From the NCBI GenBank assembly GCA_029378245.1, contig JARKIF010000004.1:806001-870000 (forward strand): a DNA stretch of 64,000 bases. The letters run 5' to 3'. Position 1 is the stretch's first letter. Every line of letters begins with the position of its first letter. The DNA is from Roridomyces roridus. Taxonomy: Eukaryota > Basidiomycota > Agaricomycetes > Agaricales > Mycenaceae. The translations under genes were made by a program, and so were the position numbers. This document shows positions 40,637 to 52,601 of this stretch, one piece after another. The notes under the pieces were generated by a model that had not been told where the DNA came from, made no database searches, and was given only the letters and a program-made list of their open reading frames with translations.

Positions 40637-43526
40637 TCAAGCCTTCTTCTTCCCTTTCCGTTTCTTCGCCCGTGAGGCTTCCGCGTCAGACGCCTCCGGA
40701 TCCGCGTCGCCGGAAGGACGTTTTGCTGGTGAAGCGGGAGGAGGAGGTGAGTCGTCCTCCTGGGCTGGGGAAGGATCGTCGGACGCGGCTGGTAACGCAT
40801 CCGTAGAATCCTCGCCCGGGCCACCATCCCTCTTACGCTTCCCCACTGTCACCGCAGAAACGATGTGTGCCATGATTTCTTGGATTTTAATCTCGGCGGT
40901 GAGACGTTCGAAGCGCCCGGTATTGAGATTCGCAAAAACCGAGGCTGAAGTCGCCTTCGAGGGCACCGTTTTGAGATAGGTCTTTGCGGGGAAGGAAGCA
41001 ACGACGTGGAGGATGTGGGAAGGCCCATCGGTCTGGGTGGTATCGAGCAGCTTCGCGACGACGCGGTCGATCTCTGGCAAGTCTGTGTCTGCAGTACCCT
41101 GTACCTCTAGATGAGATACGAAATATAACAAGAGACATCCACGCACCTCTTCGCGGAGCAAATGGGATGGCTCGAAGCGTTGCATGGTTTGCTTGAGCTG
41201 GGCATTTTGCAGGATGGTGCTCGTCACAACAGAATGCAAGATAACACGAATAATTTTGTCGTCCTCCAATTTCAGATGAAATATAAGATCGGGGTCCGAA
41301 GTGGGCGTAAGGCAGAACAGGCTTGGAGTGGCTCCGTCCAACCATGATTCGACTTCGGTTACGGTGTGCGCACTGGTGGCCGGGAAATCGTCCTCGGTTG
41401 GCTCGTTGCGAGCGAAGAGGTGGGCGCGCTGGTTGGCCCATCGTGGAACAGGCTTGTGCGGAATGGAAAACACATCGGACAATACGGCACCCGTCGCAAA
41501 AGCCCTCTCGAAATGAAAGACGAGGAACATGGTGAAGGATTTCGAAGTAATATGTTCTTGGTGGCGAGTCAGCGCGTGGAATGTATCGGTGGACGCCAGA
41601 GGTGGTTGATCGGTGAATAGCCATCGTGCGGCGGTGACGATGAATAGAGGCTCGTTGAGCACGACAACCTGCATATCCCCGTCAATGAAGCGGCCGAAAC
41701 CGGATCTGACCAAGGGCATCTCTGCCGGGAACGGCTGTGGATGCCGACCCGTCGCCAGGTAATGGAAGACGACTTCAGGAATCGTTGATGCCAGTAATCC
41801 GGCTGCAAACATGAGAACGACATGCCAGGGTTGGGGTACGCTCCAACTCACCTTCCATATCCTTCAAAAACATATTTTCGCTCAATTCATGAAGCCGATT
41901 GTAATCGTCGGTGTTGATTCGCATCGGCTCATCAGCGGCTTCATTATCCGTAGGAGGGTACCGGGTGGCTTGGACGATGTAGGCGTCCAGCAATCTATTC
42001 GGAGCTCTGAACGCCTCCATCAGGAGGGCCTTGATCAGACCATCCGTCAACCGGTGCCTAAAACAAAGTTAAGAACATCATTGGACGCAAATTAGGCAGA
42101 CATTTTACCGCCCACGGCACCAAGACCACATGCGGTCAAGAAAATTTGCTCCTGCCGGTGACACCCGATATTTTGGAGGTAAAAACGCGGCGACATAGTC
42201 TCGATGGACAGCTTTTTCGTCAAAGCCGCCGGTATCGGATAACCAGCGCATCGAATCTGCAAACGATGCCGTTGCGAAGACATCTTTTGGAATATCGGTG
42301 CCCACAGTCACAAAGGACAATTCCTGAGGGCTTGACTTGGCTCCCCAACTCTGGATGATCTCCCGAAGAAGCGGATACTCCACGCCGTCGTGGTGGAAAG
42401 CCTCCGTATGCAACCGAGAAACCACCTGTGCTTCATCCAAGACACAGAACAGATGAAACTCGGGGCCATGAATCCGTCGCAACTTGAAAAGCATGACGGC
42501 AATCATGTCCAGCACTTCCTCCGAGTCCAAACGTGGCGTGAATCTCTTGAGATCTTTGAAGAGGTCCTTCATGTGGATGCGATCGGGAAAGCGAGGTTGA
42601 AGCTGGAACAAGACCCATCTGCGCTTGTGCTCCTCCTTGATTCCCTCGGGACGGGACTGCAGAATCTCCAAGTACATCTGGAAGATCAGCAGACGAGAAA
42701 GGAAGACGGCGCCAAATTTCTCGTCCACTGATTTGCGATTTCTCTCGAGTTTGGTGTGATATTCCGAGTCCGAGGGCGGCGGGAGCTCCACTGAAAATTC
42801 TGCGTGATCCAAGCGGTTGTAAAGCCCATGCCCGATATCATTTGCGCCCAACAGAGTTCCATCTGTCTGCATGGTGAAATAAAACCCCCAATTACGGCAA
42901 AGACCCTCGAGAGAGAGTCGCGTCTTTCCACTGCCAGAAACATTGACCAGGAATCTGGCAAAATTTAGTTGACGAAATACTCTAGTTGAAGCACTGACGT
43001 ATGCGAGTGCTTTCGGAAAATATCGGCGACGCGACTGCTGAGATTATCATGTTCTCCGAAACGTCCAAGGTTATGAATAAGTAAAGCTGGTTCTGGCTTT
43101 TTTCCGACGGAGGGAACTCTCAAGGACTGAATATGCGCAACAGTCTCCGGGTCCGCATCGAGAGCGGAATTCGGCGTCCAATACTTGAGGGGATCGGCGG
43201 AAAGAGCGAATTTCTCCATATTGGGCCGGATTTCATCTTTCAGATAACTCGTCAAGCGATCCCTTTCATCGTTGCGCTGTATCGCAGCTATGTGGTTCCA
43301 TGAAAGGCATCCGTCTGCATTAAGAGATACACATACGATGCTCCCGAACAACGCCGTAGGTTTCTGCGTCGTGCGCAGCTTCTACCAAAACCCGCAGGTC
43401 CGGCCGTCGATCAAGCAAGACCGCACAGATCTCCTGGTCTCTGTATGTCGGATCCAAGGGCGCATTGTTGTCCAGTCCATCAGCGACGATGTTAGCCAGA
43501 GATTGGGCAAGGTCCGTCAGGGCCAT
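40637..43526 (-). CDS. Crinkler-like P-loop NTPase with degenerate nuclease-like C-terminus
   Basis: Six exons: 43526-43337, 43287-42999, 42954-42109, 42057-41852, 41802-41147, 41104-40637; 884 aa, no internal stop. An N-terminal header (AQSLANIVADGLDNNAP, CAVLLDRRPDLRVLV) leads to the NTPase: Walker A FLVNVSGSGKTRLSLEGL, Walker B FHLFCVLDEAQ, and SFVTVGTDIPKDVF. The DRMWSWCRGRHRLTDGLIK segment ends the NTPase. The following domain aligns with the family's PD-(D/E)xK-like nuclease, but the site reads SDPDLIFHLKLEDD then RVILHSV, where a VQxKY-type strand is expected, so catalysis is doubtful. The tail has a nuclear-type basic end (KKRKGKKKA). Fungal CRN-type proteins with this layout are proposed conflict or effector proteins. 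Confidence 0.75.
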
Positions 43527-44472
43527 GGCAGAGATTGGCGCCCGAGCACTGCAGGAGGGAGAAATACAAGGGCAACCACAGCAATGACACGAACCTCCCA
43601 CGGTATGCCGTCACCCATCAAAGTGATGTCGGCTGATTCGGCATCACCCTCTTCTAAGACTCTTGGGCGCTGTGCGTGTGTTGGCCCTTCAGTAAGTACT
43701 AGTTGGGCTCGTTCAGAGACTCTCAGTCTGCGACTCGAATTCAAGTATCACAGGATCCAAATGCGTAATGATCTGAGATTCGTAGGAACAGAAGGTTGTC
43801 TCATACGGCAGCCTGCCGCAGCATTGCAACGAACTATAAAAAACTACAAAGTTCCCCATTGTCTGGATTGACAACCGGTTGACAGAATGAAGAATGTCTT
43901 GCAGAGGAAAGAACAATGGTGAGTGACCGTGACTAAGTTACGATGGCGGCATCAGAGATGGAACACTGGGTTCTGCTTCGAAGTTCGAACTGATCCGACT
44001 TTTGATCGCACTTACTTCCAGATGTCTTGGTCTCTACAAAATGCGGCAGTCGCTGCATTCAAGGCGCATCCAAGCTCAGGGCCTCTAAGAGCCTTGAGGA
44101 CATTGTTCGGCGGCAAGCCCACGTGGACCCACAAACGTCACAAGTCAGGCAACCGTCGTGTCGGAAGAATAAAGACGTCTAAGAAAGACTTCCGATCCGC
44201 CATGCCGAATGTAATACAAAGACGAGCTTCGGATGAGAATACACGCCATTGTATCCCGGTGCGAATCTGCCACAGCTATTATGTCAACTTCTCCGAGTGT
44301 CGAATTCATTTCCGAGTCGACCGACGAGTTCGCCGTTGATCGAATGTCAGAAGAACAAGGACGCGGGACGTGTTATTGTAGTGTCGAATCGGCATAGCAA
44401 CATTCGTTCGTTCAATCCTTATAGCGGGGATCCGCCCAAACTTACTTCCAACTTTTCAACCCTCACACCATT
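43527..44472. promoter_or_regulatory. Divergent promoter between two Crinkler-like genes
   Basis: A 946-bp intergenic region between ATG 43526 (minus) and ATG 44473 (plus). No convincing ORF; a short plus-strand frame at 43,923-44,339 is Arg-rich without a domain. Both flanking genes belong to the same family in opposite orientation. Confidence 0.4.
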
Positions 44473-47400
44473 ATGGATTCCGGCCAGGAATCGCTTAGCG
44501 CATCCAGCACTACGACAGAGCGACAGAAACGGGACTCCGACATGCACAGGGCACTCAATACCATGAACGTAGAGTTCTGGACATGGAATGGGAACCCGGC
44601 GGATCGCCTGAGCGCCGTCGAAAAGGTTTTGGATACAGCAGCAACTCACCAGGCAACATGCGACGGGACGAGGCGAACAGGCGTGGAGCTCTCCGACTAT
44701 GATTGCAAGGAGTTTTATGAAAACCTTCTCCAAGGGCATAGGAGAATGCCCCCGGATTATCAATGGATATACAATTGTTGTGCGTGTCTTCAACTGTTAT
44801 TTCCTCGGCACCCACTAACATGTACTCTAGTCTGGTTGGCGGAACCCGTAAGCCTCAACTCGGGGGCTTTCAGTTTGAAGGACACCACCGCCCGATATTT
44901 GAGCAACATTCGCCCTGCAATCGAACGTTTCATCGCAGGAGAGGCAAAACTGGCCACCTGGATCCCGCAAGCCGGGACGGAGCACAGAAATTTTCTTGCC
45001 AGTTTGCAGATACCAGTGCTCAAAGGAGGGCCGGACATGCTTCTCCACAATATCGGGAGTTTTTCCACGGATCCCTTGCTTCAGGCTCGCATCGAGGAAA
45101 TCTTTGATGATACCAGACACACGTGAGTGTTGCATGTTCAAACCACCTATCTGTTATTCATTTTGTGAATCAGGATTGTTCTCAATACGTCAGGGTCAGG
45201 CAAAACTCGCCTCAGTTTTGAAGGACTTTGCAAGCATTGGGGACTCTACTTCACCGCATTGGTGGATGTGCAGGGCCACGGATCCAAGGACCTGCAGGAA
45301 AGCATGGCTCGCATGGAAGGAGATGTCAATTTCAAGCCGTTGCCGCCACCGACGTCCCCGTCCAGAAAGTCCGTTCACCAGGAGAACATATCAATTGCGT
45401 CCAAACGCTTCATGGAAGTGATGCATGCCCGCTTGGCAATTTTCCACCTGTTTTGCGAAATAGCACAGGAGCGACTGGGATCTTTGCCCCACTTGCATGG
45501 CTTGGAGAAGATGTGGTTGATACTCCAGCTGAAGCCCACTGCAGTTCTTAAAAGTCTTGGCCTTGTGCCGCAAGATATCTTCGCAGAGTTGTCTAGGAAC
45601 ATTACCGGCGCGGAAGAAACGGAGCTTGTCAAATTCAACAGTGATCTCCTAACCTCAATCTTGGACATGATTGGGACTGACACCCTATTTTGTGTCGTCG
45701 ACGAATCTCAAGTTGCTGCAACAAAATTTAGTTCTGCATTCGTATCCCGCAATCTCTCGAATACACAGGCGTCGGAGAACATGCGGGGAGTACTTCGGGA
45801 ACTGATAGCGGCTTGGAATGACCTGGAACTTTGCCTCATCATTTCCGGGACCGGGATGTCCAAAGAGGTGGTAGAGCATACCATGGCCTCCGCGGTAGTC
45901 AAACCCAATGGCCATGTCACTGTGTCTGACACAGGTGTCTTCGATGGTACTACAACAGCACAGATGGATTACATGAAGGAATTCATGCCTCCGAGTCTCC
46001 AGAACACCAAGGAGATAAAACGTGTATACGGGCTGGCAGACAAATGGCTACGGGGCAGGTGAGTACCCTGTATAGACTGATGCAAGGTTCACCAACTAAT
46101 ATCAAAACCAGGTTTCGTTTCACAGCTGCGTTCATGCGGGAGTTGTTGATATCCGATTTTCAACAACCAGAACTCCTGCTCCAACAATTCGTCAAAGCCT
46201 GCACGGATCCTTTGGGCTCTGAACCCTCTGTGGCAGATATCAACAGAGGCTTCGTGCCAACCGGTGGCAAAATCCTGGACTCTGGCCAGGAAAATGCCAG
46301 GACCATACGGATTGGTTTGAATTTCAACTTTGAGCGACTGAGATCCAGCGGTAGGCAGCTTACTCCATGCACTTGGTACGTTCAGTTGACGAACCATTTT
46401 CTCAGATCCTGTATTATTCGACGAAATCAAGAAGCTCGTAAACGAGCAGGTTATGCGGTCCGCCGCTTCCAGAACTGCCGCCGAACTCACATCCGTCAAC
46501 AAGTTCGAAGCCGTGATGTGGGGTTTTGCTCGCCTTGTAACGGACCAGCTGTGCAATGGCGCCAAGGTTCATGTTTCGCAACAAACCATCCGGGTATTCC
46601 TCGACGAGCCATTGGTCATTTGGCCATCGCCAGATGGTGGAGATCCACGATGTTTCCATGTTCAGGCACTATCAGATACAAAGCCAACAGGGCCACCCAC
46701 GAATCAACCTCCGGAGGACGTAACAGTCTGGAGGAGCATTTGGTGTCTTATTTGAGCATCATCCTCAACGGCAAGACGCCTCTGACGAGATCTTATATTC
46801 CATGGCAAATGCCCGGCATGGGCAAAAAAGAACGCCTTCCTTGTTTCACTTTACAATGCACACATACCCCAATATTGTGCAGACTCGGAGGCCCGGGATG
46901 GAGGGAAGCTCGAAAGTGGTCGAGTTTCAATGAATGCCCGCCCGTCGCCAGCTCTTGGTTTCAAGGCCAAAGATGAAACTGAGACGCAAGACTGGCTGAA
47001 GCACGGCATAGATGCACCATTCCTTTTCCCAGATAACGGGTTTGGTCCAGATATCGTCTTCGTCTTGGAGCTCGGGGGACAAGCTAGGGGACGTGGATAA
47101 TCGAAGAATCTGGGTAGCTGTCCAGTCCAAATATTCGAAGAAGTCAATCGACCGTAAAAAGGTTCTCGGACCTGCGTTGCGCTCCGTTTCACCCTGTCAA
47201 TTCTATTTGGTTAAGGTGAGTCTGACAACATGACCTGAGGATATTAGGCTTATTGAATGTTCCTGTAGAAGAAGGACGAGTCAGACCAGATATCGGACCA
47301 GAGCAAGATATCGGACCAGAGCAAGATATCGGACCAGAGCAAGAGGACTAGGGAAGCGGCGCAAGCGTGTCACGATGAGACCGTCCCTCTTCTCAGTCAG

Positions 47401-47988
47401 CTCCCGAACCGTCAGATGTCCGAGGCAGGCACCTGCAGTCTACTTCGCGTTCTTGCCAGTTACCCAGCGCAAATGAAGGCCCAACGCGCGAAACCGACGA
47501 AGATGGATGGACAGCTCGAGTATTACAAGGATCCTGAGGGACACCCACTGGCGGAGATAGATGTCGAGTTGATGAAGCAAACCATGCAAGAGCACGATGC
47601 GGCCAATCGCCGCTTGTGGTCGTCGGACACACCGAGGGGAGGCGGCTCAAAGCGGATGCAGAAATTTGCCATTCCAGTTGCCAAGAAAAGACGTATTCAG
47701 CGGTCCGAGGTGGAGGACAACGAGGCAGACAGTGCGACCACGCCACCACGGACTCCGGCGATGCAAGTCGACGACCTGGATGTGGATATGGAGTCTGCCA
47801 GCGAAAGGGAGATGGTGGAGGGTGAGGAATCGGAAGAGGAAGAGGAGGACGAGGACGATGGTGTGGAACCTGAATCTGAGTCCGACATAGCTGAGTCCGA
47901 GGGCGACGAATACCGAGGGCCTACTTTTACTTCTAATTATCTGTCCCCAGAGCGAACGACCCGATCCCGAGGTCGATTATCCCGCTAG
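44473..47988 (+). pseudogene. Crinkler-like P-loop NTPase with a frame-shifted nuclease domain
   Basis: The front is intact: exons 44473-44779, 44831-45122, 45174-46058 and 46112 onward. They give a header, Walker A IVLNTSGSGKTRLSFEGLCK, Walker B TLFCVVDESQ and KWLRGRFRFTAAFMRELL. From about 46,620 the family sequence continues only by changing frame three times: STSGGRNSLEEHLVSYL; after the A6 run at 46824, DWLKHGIDAPFLFPDNGFG and PDIVFVLEL; after about 47,090, RRIWVAVQSKYSKKS. The last two pieces hold the PD...QxK core of a PD-(D/E)xK-type nuclease. A downstream exon (47,276-47,988) gives an acidic, basic-patched tail ending TTRSRGRLSR. The NTPase may still be expressed; the nuclease as read is broken. 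Confidence 0.7.
47290..47343 (+). repeat. 18-bp tandem repeat, three exact units
   Basis: Unit ATATCGGACCAGAGCAAG occurs three times and encodes ISDQSK repeats in the tail of the Crinkler-like gene. The length is a multiple of three, so the copy number can vary without breaking frame. Confidence 0.95.
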
Positions 47989-48428
47989 CTCGGAGACAGT
48001 GGGGCTACGTTCGTAGTATTTATTTGTTCTGTAAATTTCTCTTAGGGTTTTACTTACTATGGAAGTCGTTGATGACCGTGATGTGAGCCAAGCAGAAGAC
48101 TGGACGTGAGCGTGAAATCGGGATTCAGGCTCTGCTTCAATCGCCGTAGGTATAGTGTGGTCGTCACCAAGTCGCCAAACGGTGTCAATTCTCAAAACCC
48201 ATTTTTGAGATCAAAGCCAAGGCATGCCAGTAGAGTCGTCTGTCGAGCAACATAGCACAGCCCTTAGCTATTTAGAGAGAAGGGACCATGGAGCGGCGAA
48301 CACAGGAGGAGCATGCTGCAAGTGAGAGCGAGGCAAGAACGACTCTGAACGAGGTAAGTACTTAGCCAGGCACAGCCTCCGGATCATTGGCCGTTGGCGC
48401 ATTGCTGTGCCGCCACACAACTCTCTCA

Positions 48429-49637
48429 ATGACCACCATGTACGCTCCCCCTCCTGGTCCTCCCCCCGGCATACACGCTAGTGTACAGTATGCTCCTCCA
48501 CCAGGCCCGCCTCCAGCCACATACGCGCCTCCACCAGGCCCCCCTCCGATGTTCTATCCTCGGGACACTCGGGATCTCTCCCAATTCATCCGCAACAATC
48601 TAACTGCGCTCGCGACTCGAGGATGGCTCTCTGTACCGCTACCTCCAGAGCTCGAATCGCTATACGCAGATCTCTTCGCCGAATCTGCCCACTTCTTCAA
48701 TCTTCCTTCCGATTCCCCGATCAAGCTGAAACACGCAGCTCCCCCAGGAAAGAGTGCGTCAGACGAGGGTTTCGCGGACATTCCAGGGGAGAAGCAACTC
48801 ATCACTCTACGCCGTCTCTCTGGCATTCCCGACTCTGCGACGTCTGAAGGCAGTGCACATACACTGCACAGCGCAACGACTGCGGCTTGGAATGCCACGG
48901 GGGAGCTCTTCCTTGACACCGCACACACCATTGCGGAGAGTCTGGGACTCGAAGAAGATGTCTTCGATGAGCTGTCGGCCGACTCCAAGGGGCTCCCAGC
49001 TTCGTCCCGCGCCTCCAGCCTCCTTCGCCTCTTTCGATACAAGCGCCCGCCCCAGGACACACCTGGCGGCAAAAAGATTGTGGCGGAGGAGCACAAGGAC
49101 CTTGGTATACTCACCCTGGTTATTGGCCACTCACCGGGGCTCGACGCTCGTGATCCCACGACTGGTGAGTGGCACAGCGTCGAGGACGCCCCGCCACCTG
49201 GCTGGGGAAAGCTCACGGCAACGCTCTTATGTGGACGCACGCTGTGGTATCTTACTCGTGGGCTCTATGCCTCGGGCGACCACCGCGTCTCCGTTCGCGC
49301 CCCATCTTCTCCGGACGACCTGTACCGCTTCTCCCTCGTCTTCGCCCTTCGGCCGTTCTACACTGCGCCCATCGAAACAGATGTCTTTGCTCGCAGCCCG
49401 CTCATTGGACCGTTCCCGCCCGCCCGTATTTCCCCGACGACGTATCCACAGTGCAGTATGCACGGCGAGCCAGCGCGGATGTTGTTTGATGTTATTATTG
49501 GGAAGAGCTGGAACGTCAATGTCGCGCCGGAGATTAGGGAGATGCAGAAGAAGAAGTTGGCAGATGCGAGTCGCAAGACAAGTGACCCAGGGTCTACTCA
49601 GGTTGAATCTACTACAACGGACAAGGACGCTCAGTAG
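48429..49637 (+). CDS. 2-oxoglutarate/Fe(II) dioxygenase-like protein with proline-rich leader
   Basis: Single exon of about 402 aa. The ATG at 48429 opens MTTMYAPPPGPPP, the first of three YAPPPGPPP-type repeats. The double-stranded beta-helix core shows the Fe ligands EEHKDLGILTLVIGH (H-x-D), the distal His in SGDHRVSV and the 2OG-binding R-x-S in DDLYRFSLVF. The N-terminal part (FIRNNLTALATRGWLSVPLP, FFNLPSDSPIKLKH) matches isopenicillin-N-synthase-type oxygenases. The substrate cannot be told. The Pro-rich leader is unusual and may bind SH3 or WW domains. No intron, unlike almost all neighbours. Confidence 0.85.
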   Translation: MTTMYAPPPGPPPGIHASVQYAPPPGPPPATYAPPPGPPPMFYPRDTRDLSQFIRNNLTALATRGWLSVPLPPELESLYADLFAESAHFFNLPSDSPIKLKHAAPPGKSASDEGFADIPGEKQLITLRRLSGIPDSATSEGSAHTLHSATTAAWNATGELFLDTAHTIAESLGLEEDVFDELSADSKGLPASSRASSLLRLFRYKRPPQDTPGGKKIVAEEHKDLGILTLVIGHSPGLDARDPTTGEWHSVEDAPPPGWGKLTATLLCGRTLWYLTRGLYASGDHRVSVRAPSSPDDLYRFSLVFALRPFYTAPIETDVFARSPLIGPFPPARISPTTYPQCSMHGEPARMLFDVIIGKSWNVNVAPEIREMQKKKLADASRKTSDPGSTQVESTTTDKDAQ

Positions 49638-50341
49638 GATGATGTCCTTAATGTAAATCTGAGGTTTGCAGGGAATCCAGCCAACCATGTTGAATAGCTT
49701 GTGAATCGCAGCCGAGTAGATGTAATTGGATTGGAATTTGGACAAGTGGCGAGCAATCAAAAGAGGCGGACTCTAGATCTCGGATCACACTGCTCCGGTC
49801 TCTTTTACAGACCCTCGACGCTCCGCAAGCTCCGGAGCCTTTTTCACCACCAACACTGTACACACATCTACTGACCAGTACCACCATTCGACTCGCCTGG
49901 TGCGACCGCGTCGACATCCCTCTGATCGCAGATGCTTTCCGTCGCGACGCTTGAAGGCACCGTTTCTGCAGTCACCGCGCGCTTGTCGTTGAGCTGACCT
50001 ATTAACACTTTCTATTTTTTCGTGTGCCAGTTCTTTGCACAGTCGTTTATTCAGATGTTGATAATCTTTGCACAGAGTCCTTGTGTACCTGCTGTTCAAA
50101 ACAATTTCCGCTCTTATTCCGACACACTGTTAGAAGTTGAAACTTGAACCCAAGTGAAACCTCTTTGCTCCTCCGAATCTGCTTGTTTCTCCGCCGATCA
50201 ACGACGTTAACGGATGCCTTGACGGTCGGCACAATCACTACTTCGACTCACTTGACGAGCACCGCCTCGTGATTGGCGGGGTGATCACTGTTGCTGAGTA
50301 CAGAGTCCGCACATCACGTCTGCCTCTTGGCTCTTACACTC
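49638..50341. other. Gene-free stretch
   Basis: Promoter region of the DUF6534 gene; no ORF or element supported. Confidence 0.4.
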
Positions 50342-52097
50342 ATGGCCGCCTACGGTGGTGGGCTCACAACGCTCGCCAGCAACACCGAACCGGGCCCCAA
50401 CTTCCAGCTCATGTACGTCTTGGAGCTGAGCGGTGTCACGGACTCTCAATCGTCATCAGTTTTGCACCTCTTCTCTTCGGCGTCTTGCTCAATGTCATGC
50501 TCTTTGGCGTCTTCCTTGTGCAGGTGAGCTGTCCTTGACTCTCTTCAGACTCCGCTCATTGTCTCCAAGGTTCACTCTTACTTCCGCCTTTACAAAGGGT
50601 GCGTCTTTCTCGTTTGCATCCGAGCCCTTTTTTTGACCGAGTATCAGAGATACTTGGATCCGATATTTGGTAGTCATGATTTGCTTATTCCGGGAACGAA
50701 GCTGACGCGAGCCAGATTTACTACCTCATCTTATTGGAGGTCGTCAACACTGTCTGCGACATTGGCCTCATCTACGAGCCACTAATTACTTTGCACGGTA
50801 CGTGTCCTTTTTCCATCTCCCTTGGGTTATTCTTGAAACCCGTATCTCAGGTACCCAAAACGTTCCAACCCCCGCTCGTGCGTAAACGGCTATATCCGTG
50901 AAACTAGGAAACTCACCTCATCTCAATTGCATGTAGTACAGGCCGCAGGTGTGTGTTTGTTCGCATCTCCGCTCTGCCATGACCAAGCCTGTGCGCAGAT
51001 CCCATAGTGACAGTGAGCGCTGATCCACGGAGGCGATGACTGGCGCTAACGGAATATCCCACAGACGCTGATATCCACCCCGACACAACTCTTCATGGCT
51101 TGGCGAGTCCGGCTAGTGACAAAGTCGGGGTGGCCATCGACGCTGGTCGCGCTCCTAGCCTTCACGTCCCTTGGTAAGCAACGCCCGCGCTGTGCTGAAC
51201 TGCCACGTAACTAACCGAGGTGATGGGGTAGCTGGTGGCCTCGCCTCGACGATATTGTTGTCGCAAACCTCCTCGCAAAGTGAATTTGGGATCAAATCGG
51301 CAGGGGTCGTAACAGCGATGACATTTTGGCTTACGTCGGCAGCCTTCGCTGATCTTTTTATCACGACTTTCCTCGTCAACTTTCTGGTGCGTCTCGACCG
51401 TGTGCCGTTGCCTGGCGGTGTTTGATACGCATCCTGTCAGTGGAAAAGCAAGACGGGCTTCCAGACCCAGACAGACTCGGTGGCGGACAAGATCATCTTT
51501 TTCACTGTTCAAACGGGCGCTATTACGTCTATCGCCGCCATTGCAGACGTTACCACATTTTTGATCGTTCCGGTGCGTGGTTTATACGCGCAAAACGATC
51601 CACCTCCTGACTGCGGCTCATAGAACACGACAATGTTTGTTCCTTGCCTCCACGCACCATTCGCATGCTGATCATTCACATAGAAATTTTGTGTGGGATT
51701 TCTCCCTGTCCAAGATGTACTCCATCTGCTTGATTGCGACGTGAGTGTCCATTCATCACATGTCCACATGTCTCTCAGGTTACCCAGCCTCAATTCTCGG
51801 GCCGAGTGGAACACTCTCGTGGCCGCTCCCACACCCGCCAAGTCCCAGGATCCCGACCACAAGGCGATCGTTCGAGTCCGACGTGCAACGGACATCGAGG
51901 GACTACAGCTGTACATTCCCAGCCAGTTTGAATTCAACAGCACCAACACTCCCCGTCGACGCACCCCGCATTCGGACTGGATACCGCCGCCCCTGCCCCT
52001 GGCTGCGCAAAGGGAAGGGAGCGCTAGCCGTAAGGGCAGTGATCAGTCTGAGATTATGCAGCGGACAGCCGAGTGGGTGAAGAAAACAGTGCGATAG
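50342..52097 (+). CDS. DUF6534-type multi-helix membrane protein, 14 exons
   Basis: Exons 50342-50412, 50460-50523, 50570-50598, 50642-50669, 50716-50797, 50851-50877, 50937-50948, 50999-51012, 51065-51173, 51232-51386, 51441-51572, 51624-51634, 51684-51740 and 51779-52097; phases agree throughout. Exon 7 (12 nt), exon 8 (14 nt) and exon 12 (11 nt) are micro-exons. Helices: FAPLLFGVLLNVMLFGVFLV, YYLILLEVVNTVCDIGLIY, MTFWLTSAAFADLFITTFLV and TVQTGAITSIAAIADVTTFL. The DUF6534 hallmark is KTGFQTQTDSVADKIIFFTV, with FSLSKMYSICLIATLPSLN and the LNSRAEWN end. The C-terminal tail is disordered. The function of this large Agaricomycete family is unknown. Confidence 0.85.
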
Positions 52098-52601
52098 CGC
52101 TTGCGCCACTGGATCTTTTCCCACCCCGACGGATAGAAGCCGTAGTGGTGATGGGCGCGTCCGGGTCCTCATTGACATCTACAACACGCATTCATCTGTC
52201 GTTCGCCGACAGACGTGTGGACCACGTAATCGCCCCACACCACCATCCCCGCATACCCGCGAGAGGAGCGGGCGGCTCATTATTTCCGCAGCGCTGGCCG
52301 TCTCGCGGGGATTGGACACTATGCTTATAAGTAATTATTTATACTACCAAGGGCCTTTAATGTACTAGCACTCGGGAATTGTAATGTGATCGTCATCGTC
52401 ATGTAGGTTCCCCGAAAGATACATTCATTCACGTTCAACTCAATGGAGAAGGTAACAGCTAGTACCAGTAGTAGTGTGATTTATACGGATTCAGAACGAG
52501 CCGTTTTCTCTTGTTGGTATGTTGTGTAGCGATGTGAAATTCTTAGTTCAACCTGCATGAAAATCCGTCAGAACGAAATTACCCGCACGCATTACACACA
52601 C
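52098..52601. other. Gene-free stretch
   Basis: Convergent 3' flanks; a palindromic-looking GGCTTATAAGTAATTATTTATAC stretch near 52,320 is probably 3' UTR. Nothing else supported. Confidence 0.4.
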
